From NCBI GenBank assembly GCA_964448135.1, contig CAYUVH010000027.1:1-60189 (forward strand): a DNA stretch of 60,189 bases, written 5' to 3'. Positions 36,201 through 45,600 of the stretch are shown here, one piece after another. Positions within the stretch are counted from its first letter, which is position 1, and every line of letters starts with the position of its first letter. Position numbers and translations under genes: made by a program. The DNA comes from CAYUVH01 sp964448135. GTDB taxonomy: Bacteria; Verrucomicrobiota; Verrucomicrobiia; Limisphaerales; UBA8199. A model generated the notes under the pieces. The model ran no database searches. It saw only the letters and a list, made by a program, of their open reading frames with translations, and had not been told where the DNA came from.

Positions 36201-36726
36201 CATAGACTGCGCCGCGCGGCGAAAGTATCTGGGCGTGGAAACCCGCCGGGGTCAGGTCGAAGCGCACCGTCGCCTGTGCATCATCCACGCCCTGACCGAG
36301 ATAGGTTTTGATCTGCGGAAATTTCGCCGCGAGCTCGGGCGCCATGACCGGAGAGTCCACAAACCGAAAACGAGCTTCGCTTCCGTCCGGCATGGGTAAC
36401 GTGATGACCGATTGCGAGGCCACCGCGAGTTGCTTGGATTCTGCGGGCGCTTTTCCGAGGAGCGAGCGCATCGCCGAATGATCGAGGTTGAAGCTCGCGG
36501 ACTTGTCTGCGCCTGCGGACGCGCCGGCCAAAGTCTTGTTTGCGGCGGACGGGCTAACGCCCGTCCATGGGCTCGCCACTTCTTCCTGCGCGGACATCAC
36601 CAAGGTCGTCGCGAAGAGATAAAGCCCAGCCAGCAACACGATGGAAAAAACGGACTTCAATCGCGCCGACCAACCGACCGGGAAAGCCGACTTCGGCGCC
36701 CTCACATCCTCTAAAACGAGCCACAT
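33292..36726 (-). CDS. Secreted metzincin metalloprotease (reprolysin-like) with P-like domain and FYR-type C-terminus
   Basis: The 1144-residue protein has a hydrophobic N-terminal segment (SIVLLAGLYLFATTLV), a propeptide to about 230, and a metzincin catalytic domain with HEMGHQFGANH (about 368-378) as the zinc site and IMAYAGIC as the Met-turn. After it come a long beta-rich region, a proprotein-convertase P-like domain (VTVTLRNFTHPYPADADVLL to GSIAQGWTLTI), an Ig-like segment, and a C-terminal module ending PQRFYRLVVVSP. It probably degrades extracellular proteins. Start ATG 36726 is a choice among several; the frame is open to 36765. Confidence 0.88.
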   Translation of the reverse strand: MWLVLEDVRAPKSAFPVGWSARLKSVFSIVLLAGLYLFATTLVMSAQEEVASPWTGVSPSAANKTLAGASAGADKSASFNLDHSAMRSLLGKAPAESKQLAVASQSVITLPMPDGSEARFRFVDSPVMAPELAAKFPQIKTYLGQGVDDAQATVRFDLTPAGFHAQILSPRGAVYVEPQGSGETNVHTSYYKRDYAKSDDTFQCLSPANEMKSLTSESTPSILSVSSGQLRTYRLACAATAQYTQFQGGSVAAGLAAIVTAINRVSGIYETELGIRLVLVANNDRIIYTNTATQPYNNSSPSALLSQNQSNIDYVIGAGNYDVGHVFSTAGGGMASLGVVCVNGSKARGETGMSSPVGDAFYVDYVAHEMGHQFGANHTFNSTTGSCGGGNRNAATAIEPGSGSTIMAYAGICGADNLQAHSDPYFHSVSLGEILAYTTSGNGNGCATTSATGNSAPTVSTGGPYVIPANTPFALAATASDPDGDALTYCWEERDFGPAAALNAADNGSSPLFRSCAPSSSPQRCFPQLATLLAQTASTSEQLPSTDRILQFRVTVRDNRSGGGAFATADTQVVIVTNAAPFAVTGPLAGTTVFGSTVVTWNVAGTTNDPVGAATVNILLSTNGGLDFPITLAANVPNNGQAAIPIPTLTTTNARVKVEAVGNIFFSISPGNFSLVPSVPAIALAGAFLAAENGVPANGLVDASETVLVNIALKNIGTANAANLVATLLATNGVASPSTSQNFGALVAGGSSVSRPFVFTANAACGSVVAATLHLQDGARDLGLITNYFGIGSFTSTTRSATNSSKITIRDLNSASPYPAAITLAGLTGYVSKVTVTLRNFTHPYPADADVLLVGPAGQKVLLVSDAGASYGVTNINLTLDDTAAATIPEWSKITAGSWKPTNYDTNTDSFPAPAPAGPYATALSTFNGTSPNGKWSLYIEDDGPNDSGSIAQGWTLTITTTNPVCTTGTTNNPALQAPSLAPIPNRVVYAGTTLLVTNSATAGGSQSNNVVFSLDPGAPASASIDPASGLLRWAVSDGASSTNQLTVRVANPQSPSLTDAKSFTVSVLPLPTVSTLVRSNGVVKLGWGSVVGQTYRVQFTDSFQHPVWQDLTANLTATNTTVSVSDSGASVPQRFYRLVVVSP

Positions 36727-36932
36727 GCCACTGTCTCGTTTATGGAAAAGCACCACCGGTGCCACCAGGAGCGCGGTGCTGCTCCTAGTTATGGAAGAAT
36801 ATCTAAGCTGCTGGTAATGAGGAGTCTATATCAGACTGGCACAACCGGGCCGGCGAGAAATCGCAATCTGGACAGTTCTCCAAAATGCGAAACTGAATTC
36901 CCAGCCGACCGCGCGTCGATGGGCCTTTTAGC

Positions 36933-39482
36933 TCAAGGCACAACCAGCCGGTAGAACACATCGGTCTGTCCGGTGCTGATCGGCGTCACGAAGTGGTTCG
37001 TGGACGAGGTATTCGGAACGTCCGACCATGCGCCGTTGAGCGTGTTCGTTTTTGCCTGGAGATGGCCGGTGGCCACAGGCCAGGAGAGATCAAGGTTATT
37101 GCCCGCGATGGCGGCCGTCAGCCTCACCGAGGCGAGCTTGTAAACAATCCCACCACTGCCATTGGCCGACGTGTTGGTGACCAGCGCGTAGAGTTCGCCA
37201 CTCGCATCCTGGCCGAAGCCGTGGACGGTCAGCCCGTTCGTTATGATTTGCGACGCGAATTGGGGCAGGTAGATGACGTTGATCGTGCCGGCCTGCAAGT
37301 CTGCGTAAAAGAGGCGTCCGTCGGCGCGAACCGGAGCGGTGCGCAAAGCCAGATCGCCGAAGATGTATTTCCCGTAGAGTTCGGGCATCGCCTTGCCGCG
37401 ATATACGAAGCCACCCGTGATGGAGATACCTTCATTGTGATCGTACTCCAGCGTCCCGAGGGGGCCGCTGATCGGATCGATCAATCCGACCGGGCTTCCC
37501 GGACTGCGGTTGCCCGGCGGATTGCCAATCGTGCCGGCGGCACCGGACGGCGAATTCGTGTGGTTGAAAAGAAAATCTCCTTCCTTCACGGCCCAGCCGT
37601 AATTACCGCCGAGCACAATCTTGTCGATCTCCTCGATGTTGTTCTGGCCGACGTCGGCCTGGATGAGATCACCCGTGACCGGGTCAAAGCAGAAGCGATA
37701 GGGGTTGCGCAGACCCAGGGCGTAAATCTCCGGAACCTGTCCCGCCAGCTGAAACGGATTGCTGGTGGGAATCCGATATTGCCCGTTCGTCCCGATGGGA
37801 TTGGGACTGCCCGTGGTGAGCGAAGGATGCGACGGATCAATCCGCAACATCTTGCCCAGCGGCGTGCTCAAGTTCTGCGCATTCCCGCCCGGCTCGATAT
37901 GACTCAATCCTGCGTCATTTGCATCACCGCCATCACCCAGGCCGAGATACATGTAATTGTCCGGCCCGAACGCAACGGTGCCGCCATTGTGATTGGACGC
38001 ATTCTTGCCGAAGGAAATCACTTCGCGTCGGGACGTGGGATCCACGACGCTCGCGTTGGTGGTCGTGATCTTCCATTCATTGACGACGTTTTTGTAATTG
38101 TTGACCGCTCCAACTGGCGCTGCGTATGTCGGCGCGGTGACTATCGGCTCGCTGTTGTAGGTGTAAAGCGTGCGATATCCGGGACTGGCCGGATTGGTGT
38201 ACCCGGGATGGAAGGCCAGACCGAGGAAGCCGCGTTCGTCATTCGCATTGGTCGGGACCAATGGCGGTTGCACGCGACTTTGGATGTCCAGCGCGGGCGC
38301 GGACAGCAGCACGCCATTCAGGATCACGCGCAATAAACCATTTTGATCAACCACGAACAGCCGATTGGTATCGCCGGGCGGGCTGATGGCATAGTCGGGC
38401 GCGGCCAGATTGGTGGCGATGGGCACGAGAAAAAGTGAGATACCGGCGTTGGTGAGTGCCGGAAGATAGCGCGCCATCGTCACGTTCACGGGCGCTGAAG
38501 TTGAGGCCAGGCCCAGGTTGTCGCGCGCCACGGCGGTCAACGTGTGCGCGCCGATCGAAAGCGTCGCGTTCACGCTGTACGGCAACGTGGCGTCGTTGCC
38601 CAGCGAAACAAGTCCGTCAAAGAATTGCACATTGGTCACCGTGCCGTCGGAATCGCTCGCCGAAGCGCGGATGGTGACTGAGGCCGAGCTGCTCAACGTA
38701 GCGCCCGTCACCGGATTCGTGATCGTCACACTGGGCGCGATATTTCCCGAGCTGACCGTCACATTCACGACGCTCGACGTCGTGGAGAGCCCCGCGTTGT
38801 CCGTGGCTACCGCCGTCAATGCATGGCTGCCGATGGCGAGCGCTGCGCTGATCGTGTATGGCGTATTGTTGGTCTTCCCCAGGAAAGTCGCCCCGTCGAA
38901 GAAAGACACGTTGGTGACGGTGCCATCCGCGTCGGACGCGCTGGCGGTGATCGAAACATTTGCGGGGGCCGTGAATGAAGCGCCATTCGTCGGTGCGGTG
39001 ATGCTGACAATGGGTGCAATCGGCGGAGGCGTTGAACGTTCGTACGAGAATCCGCCCGCGAAGTGCCCGCCGAGGTAAGTGAACTTCAAAGAAAGATAAA
39101 TGTCGTCCGTTTTTAGATGCACCACCAGATCCTGGCCGGGCAGATTGTTAACCGGTTGGCCGCCGCCGCAAGCCTCCCAATCGGTATAGACCAGGCTGGC
39201 GTAATTATCGAGGGTGCCCACGGCCCACTCCGTGTCCGCCGGGCTGAAACTGTGACTGTAGCCGCCCTCGGAAAAGGCATTGAACATCCCCGCGGACACG
39301 GCGCGAGTCAGCCAGACGCTGGGCGTGAGCCGGTCCTGGTTCGCCTCCTGGCCGGGGTCCGTACCCGGCTGCGTATAAGTCATGGTCGGCCCGTTCCAGA
39401 TCGTGGCCGCAGGGGAGTCCAGCCGGCAAAAAACCGCTGCCAGGCAGACAGCGACGAGTACAAGATTATTGTGGGATTTCAT
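36933..39482 (-). CDS. Secreted PQQ-sugar-dehydrogenase-like propeller with Ig-like domains and FYR-type C-terminus
   Basis: The 849-residue protein has a signal peptide (MKSHNNLVLVAVCLAAVF to SPAA) and an N-terminal domain (about 27-150, starting TIWNGPTMTYTQPG). Two Ig-like repeats follow, with the blocks TVTNVSFFDGATFLG and TVTNVQFFDGLVSLG. A glucose/sorbosone dehydrogenase-type beta-propeller follows (about 345-790: ERGFLGLAFHPGY, HNGGTVAFGPDNYMYLGLG, NPYRFCFDPVTGDLI). The C-terminus ends DVFYRLVVP. The enzyme could oxidise a sugar at the cell surface if it binds PQQ, which I cannot confirm. Confidence 0.87.
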   Translation of the reverse strand: MKSHNNLVLVAVCLAAVFCRLDSPAATIWNGPTMTYTQPGTDPGQEANQDRLTPSVWLTRAVSAGMFNAFSEGGYSHSFSPADTEWAVGTLDNYASLVYTDWEACGGGQPVNNLPGQDLVVHLKTDDIYLSLKFTYLGGHFAGGFSYERSTPPPIAPIVSITAPTNGASFTAPANVSITASASDADGTVTNVSFFDGATFLGKTNNTPYTISAALAIGSHALTAVATDNAGLSTTSSVVNVTVSSGNIAPSVTITNPVTGATLSSSASVTIRASASDSDGTVTNVQFFDGLVSLGNDATLPYSVNATLSIGAHTLTAVARDNLGLASTSAPVNVTMARYLPALTNAGISLFLVPIATNLAAPDYAISPPGDTNRLFVVDQNGLLRVILNGVLLSAPALDIQSRVQPPLVPTNANDERGFLGLAFHPGYTNPASPGYRTLYTYNSEPIVTAPTYAAPVGAVNNYKNVVNEWKITTTNASVVDPTSRREVISFGKNASNHNGGTVAFGPDNYMYLGLGDGGDANDAGLSHIEPGGNAQNLSTPLGKMLRIDPSHPSLTTGSPNPIGTNGQYRIPTSNPFQLAGQVPEIYALGLRNPYRFCFDPVTGDLIQADVGQNNIEEIDKIVLGGNYGWAVKEGDFLFNHTNSPSGAAGTIGNPPGNRSPGSPVGLIDPISGPLGTLEYDHNEGISITGGFVYRGKAMPELYGKYIFGDLALRTAPVRADGRLFYADLQAGTINVIYLPQFASQIITNGLTVHGFGQDASGELYALVTNTSANGSGGIVYKLASVRLTAAIAGNNLDLSWPVATGHLQAKTNTLNGAWSDVPNTSSTNHFVTPISTGQTDVFYRLVVP

Positions 39483-39660
39483 TTCGCGTGTTTGATTGAC
39501 TGATCAACTGTCATGTCGCGGGCGCCTGGTTATTACCCGCTGCATCTACGAGCAACGAAGATACAAATTTGTTCCCGAGTATTTGCAATCTACCTCAACT
39601 TGTCGCCCGGCGCCAATGCCTCCGGCCAGATTCCCTGCGTGCGAACGGCGCTGTCTTCCG

Positions 39661-42033
39661 TTAGTTGCGCAACAATTCCACCCGGAAGAATTGAGGAGCC
39701 GAGCCGGCGGTGAAGGGCACGTTGTTTGTCAGGGTGATCCACGTGTACGGGCCGGCTGTCGAATCGCTCACCGGAGTCCAGGTCTTGAGGTCGTTGCTGC
39801 GATGGAGGCGGTAGCGGGCGGCTGACGCGTAGGGAACCTGTTGGAACGTCACGGCGAGCCAGTTCGTGCCGCTTTGGTTGACGACGGTCGGGGTGAGGGG
39901 GCCCACACCCGTTTCGAGCACCAGGAGGCTCACAGTCGCGGCGGGGAGGGCCAGTTGCAGGTTGGTGGAGATCTGTTGGGTGAGGTTGGACGTGGTCCAA
40001 TCCACGTGGGTGGACGGACCGCCCGGCATGTCGGAAGCGAGGTTGACGGAGTCGAGCGTGGTGACGCCGGAAATGTCCTGCAGGCGCAACAGCGTGGCGC
40101 GTTCGATTTTTGGCAGATTGTTCAATTGCAGGCTGACACTGGAGTTCGTGCTGTTGGAGAAATTCAGCGCCCAAACCGCCAGCTCGCCGGTCCGGCTGTC
40201 GCGCGTGGTGTAAACCCGGATGTCCTGGAAAGCGTAGTATGAAACCAGCGTGTCCCCCAGATGGTCGCGCAGTTTTTCGTAGGCTTTGAAGACGGGATAT
40301 TGGGTGCCATCCCAGCGGTGGGTCGGCCAGATCCAGTAATGCGAGGCAACCAGCCCCAGTCGCGCGTGGCTGAAAACAGTCTCCACCGTGCCGAGCGCGT
40401 GCGCCATCCTCGCCTCCTTGTCGGTATCATTCGTGTCCCAATTGCTCACGTTCACCTCAGTGGCGGCATACTCAAGCGCATCCGGATTCCGGCCGTTGTC
40501 GGCGACGACCTGCTTGATTACGTTTAGAAAGGAAAGTTGCCGCGAGTAAATGCTTCCCAGGTGGAGGGTGATCATCGCTGCGTTCGTCAGCAGACCCATT
40601 TTCTCGTACGGGTGGTAGGTGATGAAATCAATCGGCATGGAGGAATCGGCAACAATGGCGGCCAGTTGATCGGCTTCGCGGGAGCCGTTGACGAGCGTCG
40701 GGCCGACTTTCACCGTCGGGTCCTCCGCCTTGATTGCCTGGGCGACGCTGCCGTAACGCAGATGAAACTCGGCCGCATCCAGCGTGAAACTGTTGGTCAC
40801 GCTGTAGGCGGTGACGCCAATCGTTGGCTCGTTGCCAATTTCCCAGTAAGCAACCCGCGGCACGGACGCCTCGGCCGGCGCCAGCAATTTGTCAAACGAA
40901 TCGCCGGGCACCGCGGAACTCCACGTCAGGGAGTCAACGATGCCTTTGTCGCGAGTGTCCGCAATGGAATTGCCCTGGCGGTACGTCGGGACGATGTGCC
41001 CCACATAACGCGCCCAGTCGGCCGCCATCGCCGCGAGGGTCGCGCGGTTGGTGTTGTAATATCGAATTCCTCCCGCCGGATTGGGCTCGACCAGGCCGCG
41101 CAAGTTGACGCCGAGGAACAGTTCGGCCTGGTAATCCCGGCTGTAACGCAGGAACTGCAGTGTCGGCGGCCGGGCCTGGCCGTTGCGCACCCGCCAGTCA
41201 TAGATCTCGGCCGCCAGCCCCGTCGCGACGCCGCGAATCGAGCTGCCGCGCGCCACTTCGAGGCTCTTCGGAATCCCCACGGAGTATTCGCCGCGGTCAA
41301 TCGTGATATCCGCCAGCGCCAGCCCGCGCACGCCGCGATGGAAGGGGCTGCCGGCGAGCGAGCAGTCCACAGTGTTTGGAGCCTGCGCGCCGGGCGCGGT
41401 CAGCTTCTGCGCCGCCACGCCCTGATACCAGGTGCGGATACTGGAATCGGCGGAAGGCAGGTCGTGCACGAAGACTTTTATCTGGCCGTTGGTATCCGCT
41501 TTCGCGACACCGAGCGGCGCGGCGAACAGCGTCCGGCTGCTTTCGGTGAAAACGGACGGCATGGTCTGCCACGGCAGGTAACTTGCAACCAGCACCCCGG
41601 TCGAAGCGCTGGTGAACCACGCATTGGTGCGCAAACCGCCGGCATATTTCAGGCCCGCTCGGATTCCCCAGAGTTGGGAGTCCGAGGTCCAGAACAATGC
41701 CTTGACCTCGTAATCAGATCCCGATTCAAGGCCCGTGACCGTGGTCACCAGTTCCTTGGTCTGGGCCGGCGGGGTGGACGAGTTCGGTCCCAGGCTGCTG
41801 AGAATGTATTGGTCGCCGAACGGCCGCCACGCCCACAAATCGGACCGCGCATCATTGCCGGTCGGCTGGAACAGCGAGCCATCCGCAAATGTCGTATTGG
41901 CCCCCGGCATGGGGAGTCCATTCGTATTCAACTGCGGAATGGCCCGCGTAAAATAATAGAATTGCGCCCGTGCATTCTCCGGCCGCGCCAGACTCAGGAT
42001 CAGCGCCACTATCGGCAGGAGCAGAGGCGACAT
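39661..42033 (-). CDS. Secreted glycoside hydrolase of the GH-A clan (GH51/39-like) with FYR-type C-terminus
   Basis: The 790-residue protein starts with a signal peptide (PLLLPIVALILSLARPENARA). The catalytic barrel has AYWEIGNEPTIG with the acid/base Glu at about 402 and EYAATEVNVSNW with the likely nucleophile Glu at about 526, the layout of arabinofuranosidase-like families. A beta domain follows with NTNSSVSLQLNN, then the C-terminal module ending PQFFRVELLRN. It probably cleaves plant or algal polysaccharides outside the cell; the family assignment is tentative. The frame upstream to 42150 lacks a signal and is not used. Confidence 0.78.
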   Translation of the reverse strand: MSPLLLPIVALILSLARPENARAQFYYFTRAIPQLNTNGLPMPGANTTFADGSLFQPTGNDARSDLWAWRPFGDQYILSSLGPNSSTPPAQTKELVTTVTGLESGSDYEVKALFWTSDSQLWGIRAGLKYAGGLRTNAWFTSASTGVLVASYLPWQTMPSVFTESSRTLFAAPLGVAKADTNGQIKVFVHDLPSADSSIRTWYQGVAAQKLTAPGAQAPNTVDCSLAGSPFHRGVRGLALADITIDRGEYSVGIPKSLEVARGSSIRGVATGLAAEIYDWRVRNGQARPPTLQFLRYSRDYQAELFLGVNLRGLVEPNPAGGIRYYNTNRATLAAMAADWARYVGHIVPTYRQGNSIADTRDKGIVDSLTWSSAVPGDSFDKLLAPAEASVPRVAYWEIGNEPTIGVTAYSVTNSFTLDAAEFHLRYGSVAQAIKAEDPTVKVGPTLVNGSREADQLAAIVADSSMPIDFITYHPYEKMGLLTNAAMITLHLGSIYSRQLSFLNVIKQVVADNGRNPDALEYAATEVNVSNWDTNDTDKEARMAHALGTVETVFSHARLGLVASHYWIWPTHRWDGTQYPVFKAYEKLRDHLGDTLVSYYAFQDIRVYTTRDSRTGELAVWALNFSNSTNSSVSLQLNNLPKIERATLLRLQDISGVTTLDSVNLASDMPGGPSTHVDWTTSNLTQQISTNLQLALPAATVSLLVLETGVGPLTPTVVNQSGTNWLAVTFQQVPYASAARYRLHRSNDLKTWTPVSDSTAGPYTWITLTNNVPFTAGSAPQFFRVELLRN

Positions 42034-42630
42034 TCGGACTGCTCGGGTGCAGCCAGCCAGGAAAGCGTTCACCGGGCAACCGGCCCCGGCTGCACCATGG
42101 TGCGCCTGCGGGCGGTTGCAACGCGCCAATAACTCTACGCGAAATTGCATAATTCAAAGTCAACACTCTGGCACAGGTACACTTGCCGTGCCAGCCGGTT
42201 CGACGCTCGTCTGCGGCCGGCCACCCGTGGCTCCAGTGCGAGCCTCGGCAGCGCCTCACCGTAAGCCAGCAACCACCTGAGTCCAACCCGCGCTTGGCAA
42301 ATCCACAGTTGATTTTGCCATGAGCGTCCGCCATTTCGCCTCCCACCCAATCGGCGGCGTGACCGAGCGCGCTGGCGAAGTATCTTGCCAACGCGGGAGG
42401 CAGCGAAGAAGATGAAGCCGGTGAACCACGCAGGTCGTGGTAAGCAGACCCAATGGGGAATTTCAGGTTAGTGCTCCGGGCTCGTCCCCTGAGCGCAGGG
42501 ATCGAATCGCGCAGGCATGAGTTCGCAGGGAAACTTTTGCCTGGAGCCCGGCTGTCTCCGTCCTTCTCATTGCCACTCGGCAGATTGACCGCCCACCAGG
42601 AGCGCCTTCCCGGATGCACATAGTTTTATC
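42034..42630. other. 597-bp intergenic region between divergent large genes
   Basis: No credible gene is seen. It must hold the promoters for the glycosidase (minus) and the RCC1/LamG protein (plus). An inverted repeat, CTGGCAC at 42168-42174 and GTGCCAG at 42188-42194, is the only clear symmetric element. Confidence 0.5.
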
Positions 42631-45600
42631 ATGAACGCAAAGTATTTCATTTTGGCCTCGGTTGCGGGGTTGAGCTTGCAGGGTGCTTCCACCCTTCACG
42701 CTGGAGGAACGGTGGTTGCCTGGGGGCAGAATTCCTATCAGCAAACCAACGTGCCCGTCGGGCTGGTGAATATCCAGGCGATCGCGGCGGGCAGTGACAC
42801 CAACGCCACCAGCCGCGGCTTCAGCATGGCGCTGAAACCGGACGGCAACATTTCGGTTTGGGGCGACAATAATTTTTTCGAGCCGAACGTCCCGGCCCCC
42901 GCGAGTAACATCATCGCGATTGCGGCCGGTGAATATCACGGAGTCGCTTTGCGCACCGACGGCCGGGTGTTCGCGTGGGGGCGCAACAATTTTTTCCAGA
43001 CCAATGTGCCAAATGTGCTCGCCTCAAATGTGGTGGCGATCGCGGCCGGCGCCAGTGCCGGTGATTTCAGCCTCGCTTTGCGCAGCGATGGAACCGTGGT
43101 GGGCTGGGGAAACAACAGTTTCGGTCAGACCAATGTGTCCGCGAGCGCGACGAATGCGGTGGCCCTGGCCGCCGGCGCGGCGCATGGCATGGCACTCCGG
43201 GCAGACGGCTCCGTTGTGGCGTGGGGCCTCGGCGGTCAGGGCCAGCTCGCCATACCTCCCAACGCCACCAGCATCGTGGCCATTGCGGCGGGGAGTTATC
43301 ATTGCCTGGCGTTGCGGACCAACGGCACGGTGGCGGCATGGGGCCACAACGTATTTGGGCAGGCGTCGGTGCCCCCCACCGCCACCAATGTCGTGGCTAT
43401 TGCAGCAGGCGACCAGCATAGCCTGGCGCTGCGGCGGGACGGCACACTGCTGATCTGGGGTAACACCAACACCTACGGGTTTTTCCCGCCTGCCGGGTTG
43501 TCGAACGTCGTTGGCATCGCCTCCGCCGCGCGACACGGGTTGGCAATCATGGGCGACGGCTCGCCGGGCATCACCGTGCCGCTGCGGAGCCAGGCCGTTT
43601 ATCCGGGCAGCAAGGCGGTTTTCGTCGTGATGGCTGCCGGTCCGGGAAATCTCACTTACCAGTGGCAGGCGAACGGTCAGACCATTTCCGGCGCAACCGG
43701 CTCCATCCTTGTTCTCTCCAATGTCCAGCCCGCGAACTCCGGCTGGTATCAAGTGACGGTCAGGAATTCGCTGGGCTCCGACACCGCCAGCGCCGGGCTG
43801 ACTTTGCTGGATGGGCGAATCAACATCACGCAACCACCCGCCACTACCACGAGCGTGGACGCCAACTCCAACGCAACGCTCACGGTCACCGCCGTGGGCG
43901 CCGTGCCCATCAGCTATCAGTGGTGGAAGGATGGCAATCCCATTCTCAATGCCACCAATTTCAACTATGCCATCACCAACGCCCAGGCCACCAATGGGGG
44001 AGCGTATTTCGTGGTTGTCTCCAACAGCTACGGCGCAGTCCTGAGCAGCACCGATACGGTGAGCGTGGTTTATTATCCGCCCTCCTTCATCACCCAGCCT
44101 CTCGCCACGAATGTTCCCGTCGGCGCGGGATTCGCATTGTCAGCCGCGGTGACCGGCACCACCCCGTTGAGCTGGCAGTGGCGGAGCAATAGCACGCCGA
44201 TTCCGGGAGCCACGGGCACCAATTATGTCGTCGCCGCCGCGCAAATCTCCGACGGTGCGGCCTACGACGTGGTGGTGACCAACCGGGCGGGGTTGACCAG
44301 CAGCGTTCCGGTGGTGGTGAATGTCGGTTACGCGCCGGTGGTGACTCAGCCACCGCTGCCGCTGACAAAAAACGCGGGGGAGGCGGCGAGTTTCAATTGT
44401 GTGGTCACGGGCACGCCGCCGCTCAGTCTGCAATGGACACTGAATGGTTACCCCCTTGCGGGCCAGACGAATTCAAGTTTGACGCTTCCGGGTGTCCAGG
44501 CCGGGAGCATCGGTTATTACGCGCTCGTGGCGACCAACATTTTCGGCAATGCGGTGAGCTCCAACGCGGCCCTCAATATCAATGGGTTCAACTTCTCCCA
44601 AACCGCGGGTTTGGTGGCGTACTATCCGCTCGATGGCGATGCGACGGATGCCAGCGGGAACGGCAACCATGGCACCAATTTTGGCGCCGCCGGCGTCAGC
44701 GATCGTTTCGGAAACACCAACAGCGCCCTGGGGTTTGGCGGCGCCGGCGATTACATCCAGTGCAAATCCGGCGCCTATTTTGCCTCACGCTTCACGATCA
44801 CCGCCTGGCTCAAGGCCACCGCCTATCGGACCTATTCGCGCATTCTGGATTTTGGGAACGGCTCGGCGGTGGATAACACGGACCTGGCCTTCTCCGAAGC
44901 GAACACCGGCCATCCCTATCTGGAAGCTTATTATGGTGGCACCCGGCAGGCATGGATTGGGACTTCCGTCAGCCTCCCCCTGAATATCTGGGTGCAGGTC
45001 GTGGCCACGTGCGACGGTTCGCAGGTGGCCATTTATACCAATGGCGTCCTCGAAGCCAGTGGCGGGGCGGCGGTGGACCGTCCGGCGATCCCCACTACGC
45101 GCAATTACATCGGCAAAAGCAATTGGGCGGACCAGAATTTTGCCGGCCGCTTCGATGACATCCGTATCTTGAATCGCGCGTTGTCCGCGAATGAAGTGGC
45201 TCAGCTTTTCGCCTTGGAAGCGGACATGCCCGTGATCACCCAGCAACCCATGCCGCAAACGGTGGACGCCGGCAGCACGGTTGGTTTCAGCGTGGTGGCC
45301 ACGGCCAATCATCCTCTAACTTATCAGTGGCGAGTCAACGACGTGCCGATTGCGGGGGCAACCGATTCGGTGCTGACGATTTCCAACGCGCAAGCCGCCA
45401 ACATCGGCTTTTATTCCGTCTCGGTCAGCAACTCGTTTGCGGGCGTGTTCAGCACGGCTGCCTTGCTCAATCTTACAGCCGCCCCCGATCCGACTACCCT
45501 GGGCCTGGTCGCGTATTACCCGTTGGACGGAAATGCGAATGACTCCGGCACCAACGCTCTGAGCGGCGCCACCAACGGGAACGCGGTGTGGACCACCAAC

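Noticed and set aside
42168..42194. Sigma-54 promoter in the divergent gap before the glycosidase gene
   Set aside because: TGGCAC is present, but the spacing to the next TTGC is 13, not 10 bases; it is better read as a 7-bp inverted repeat.
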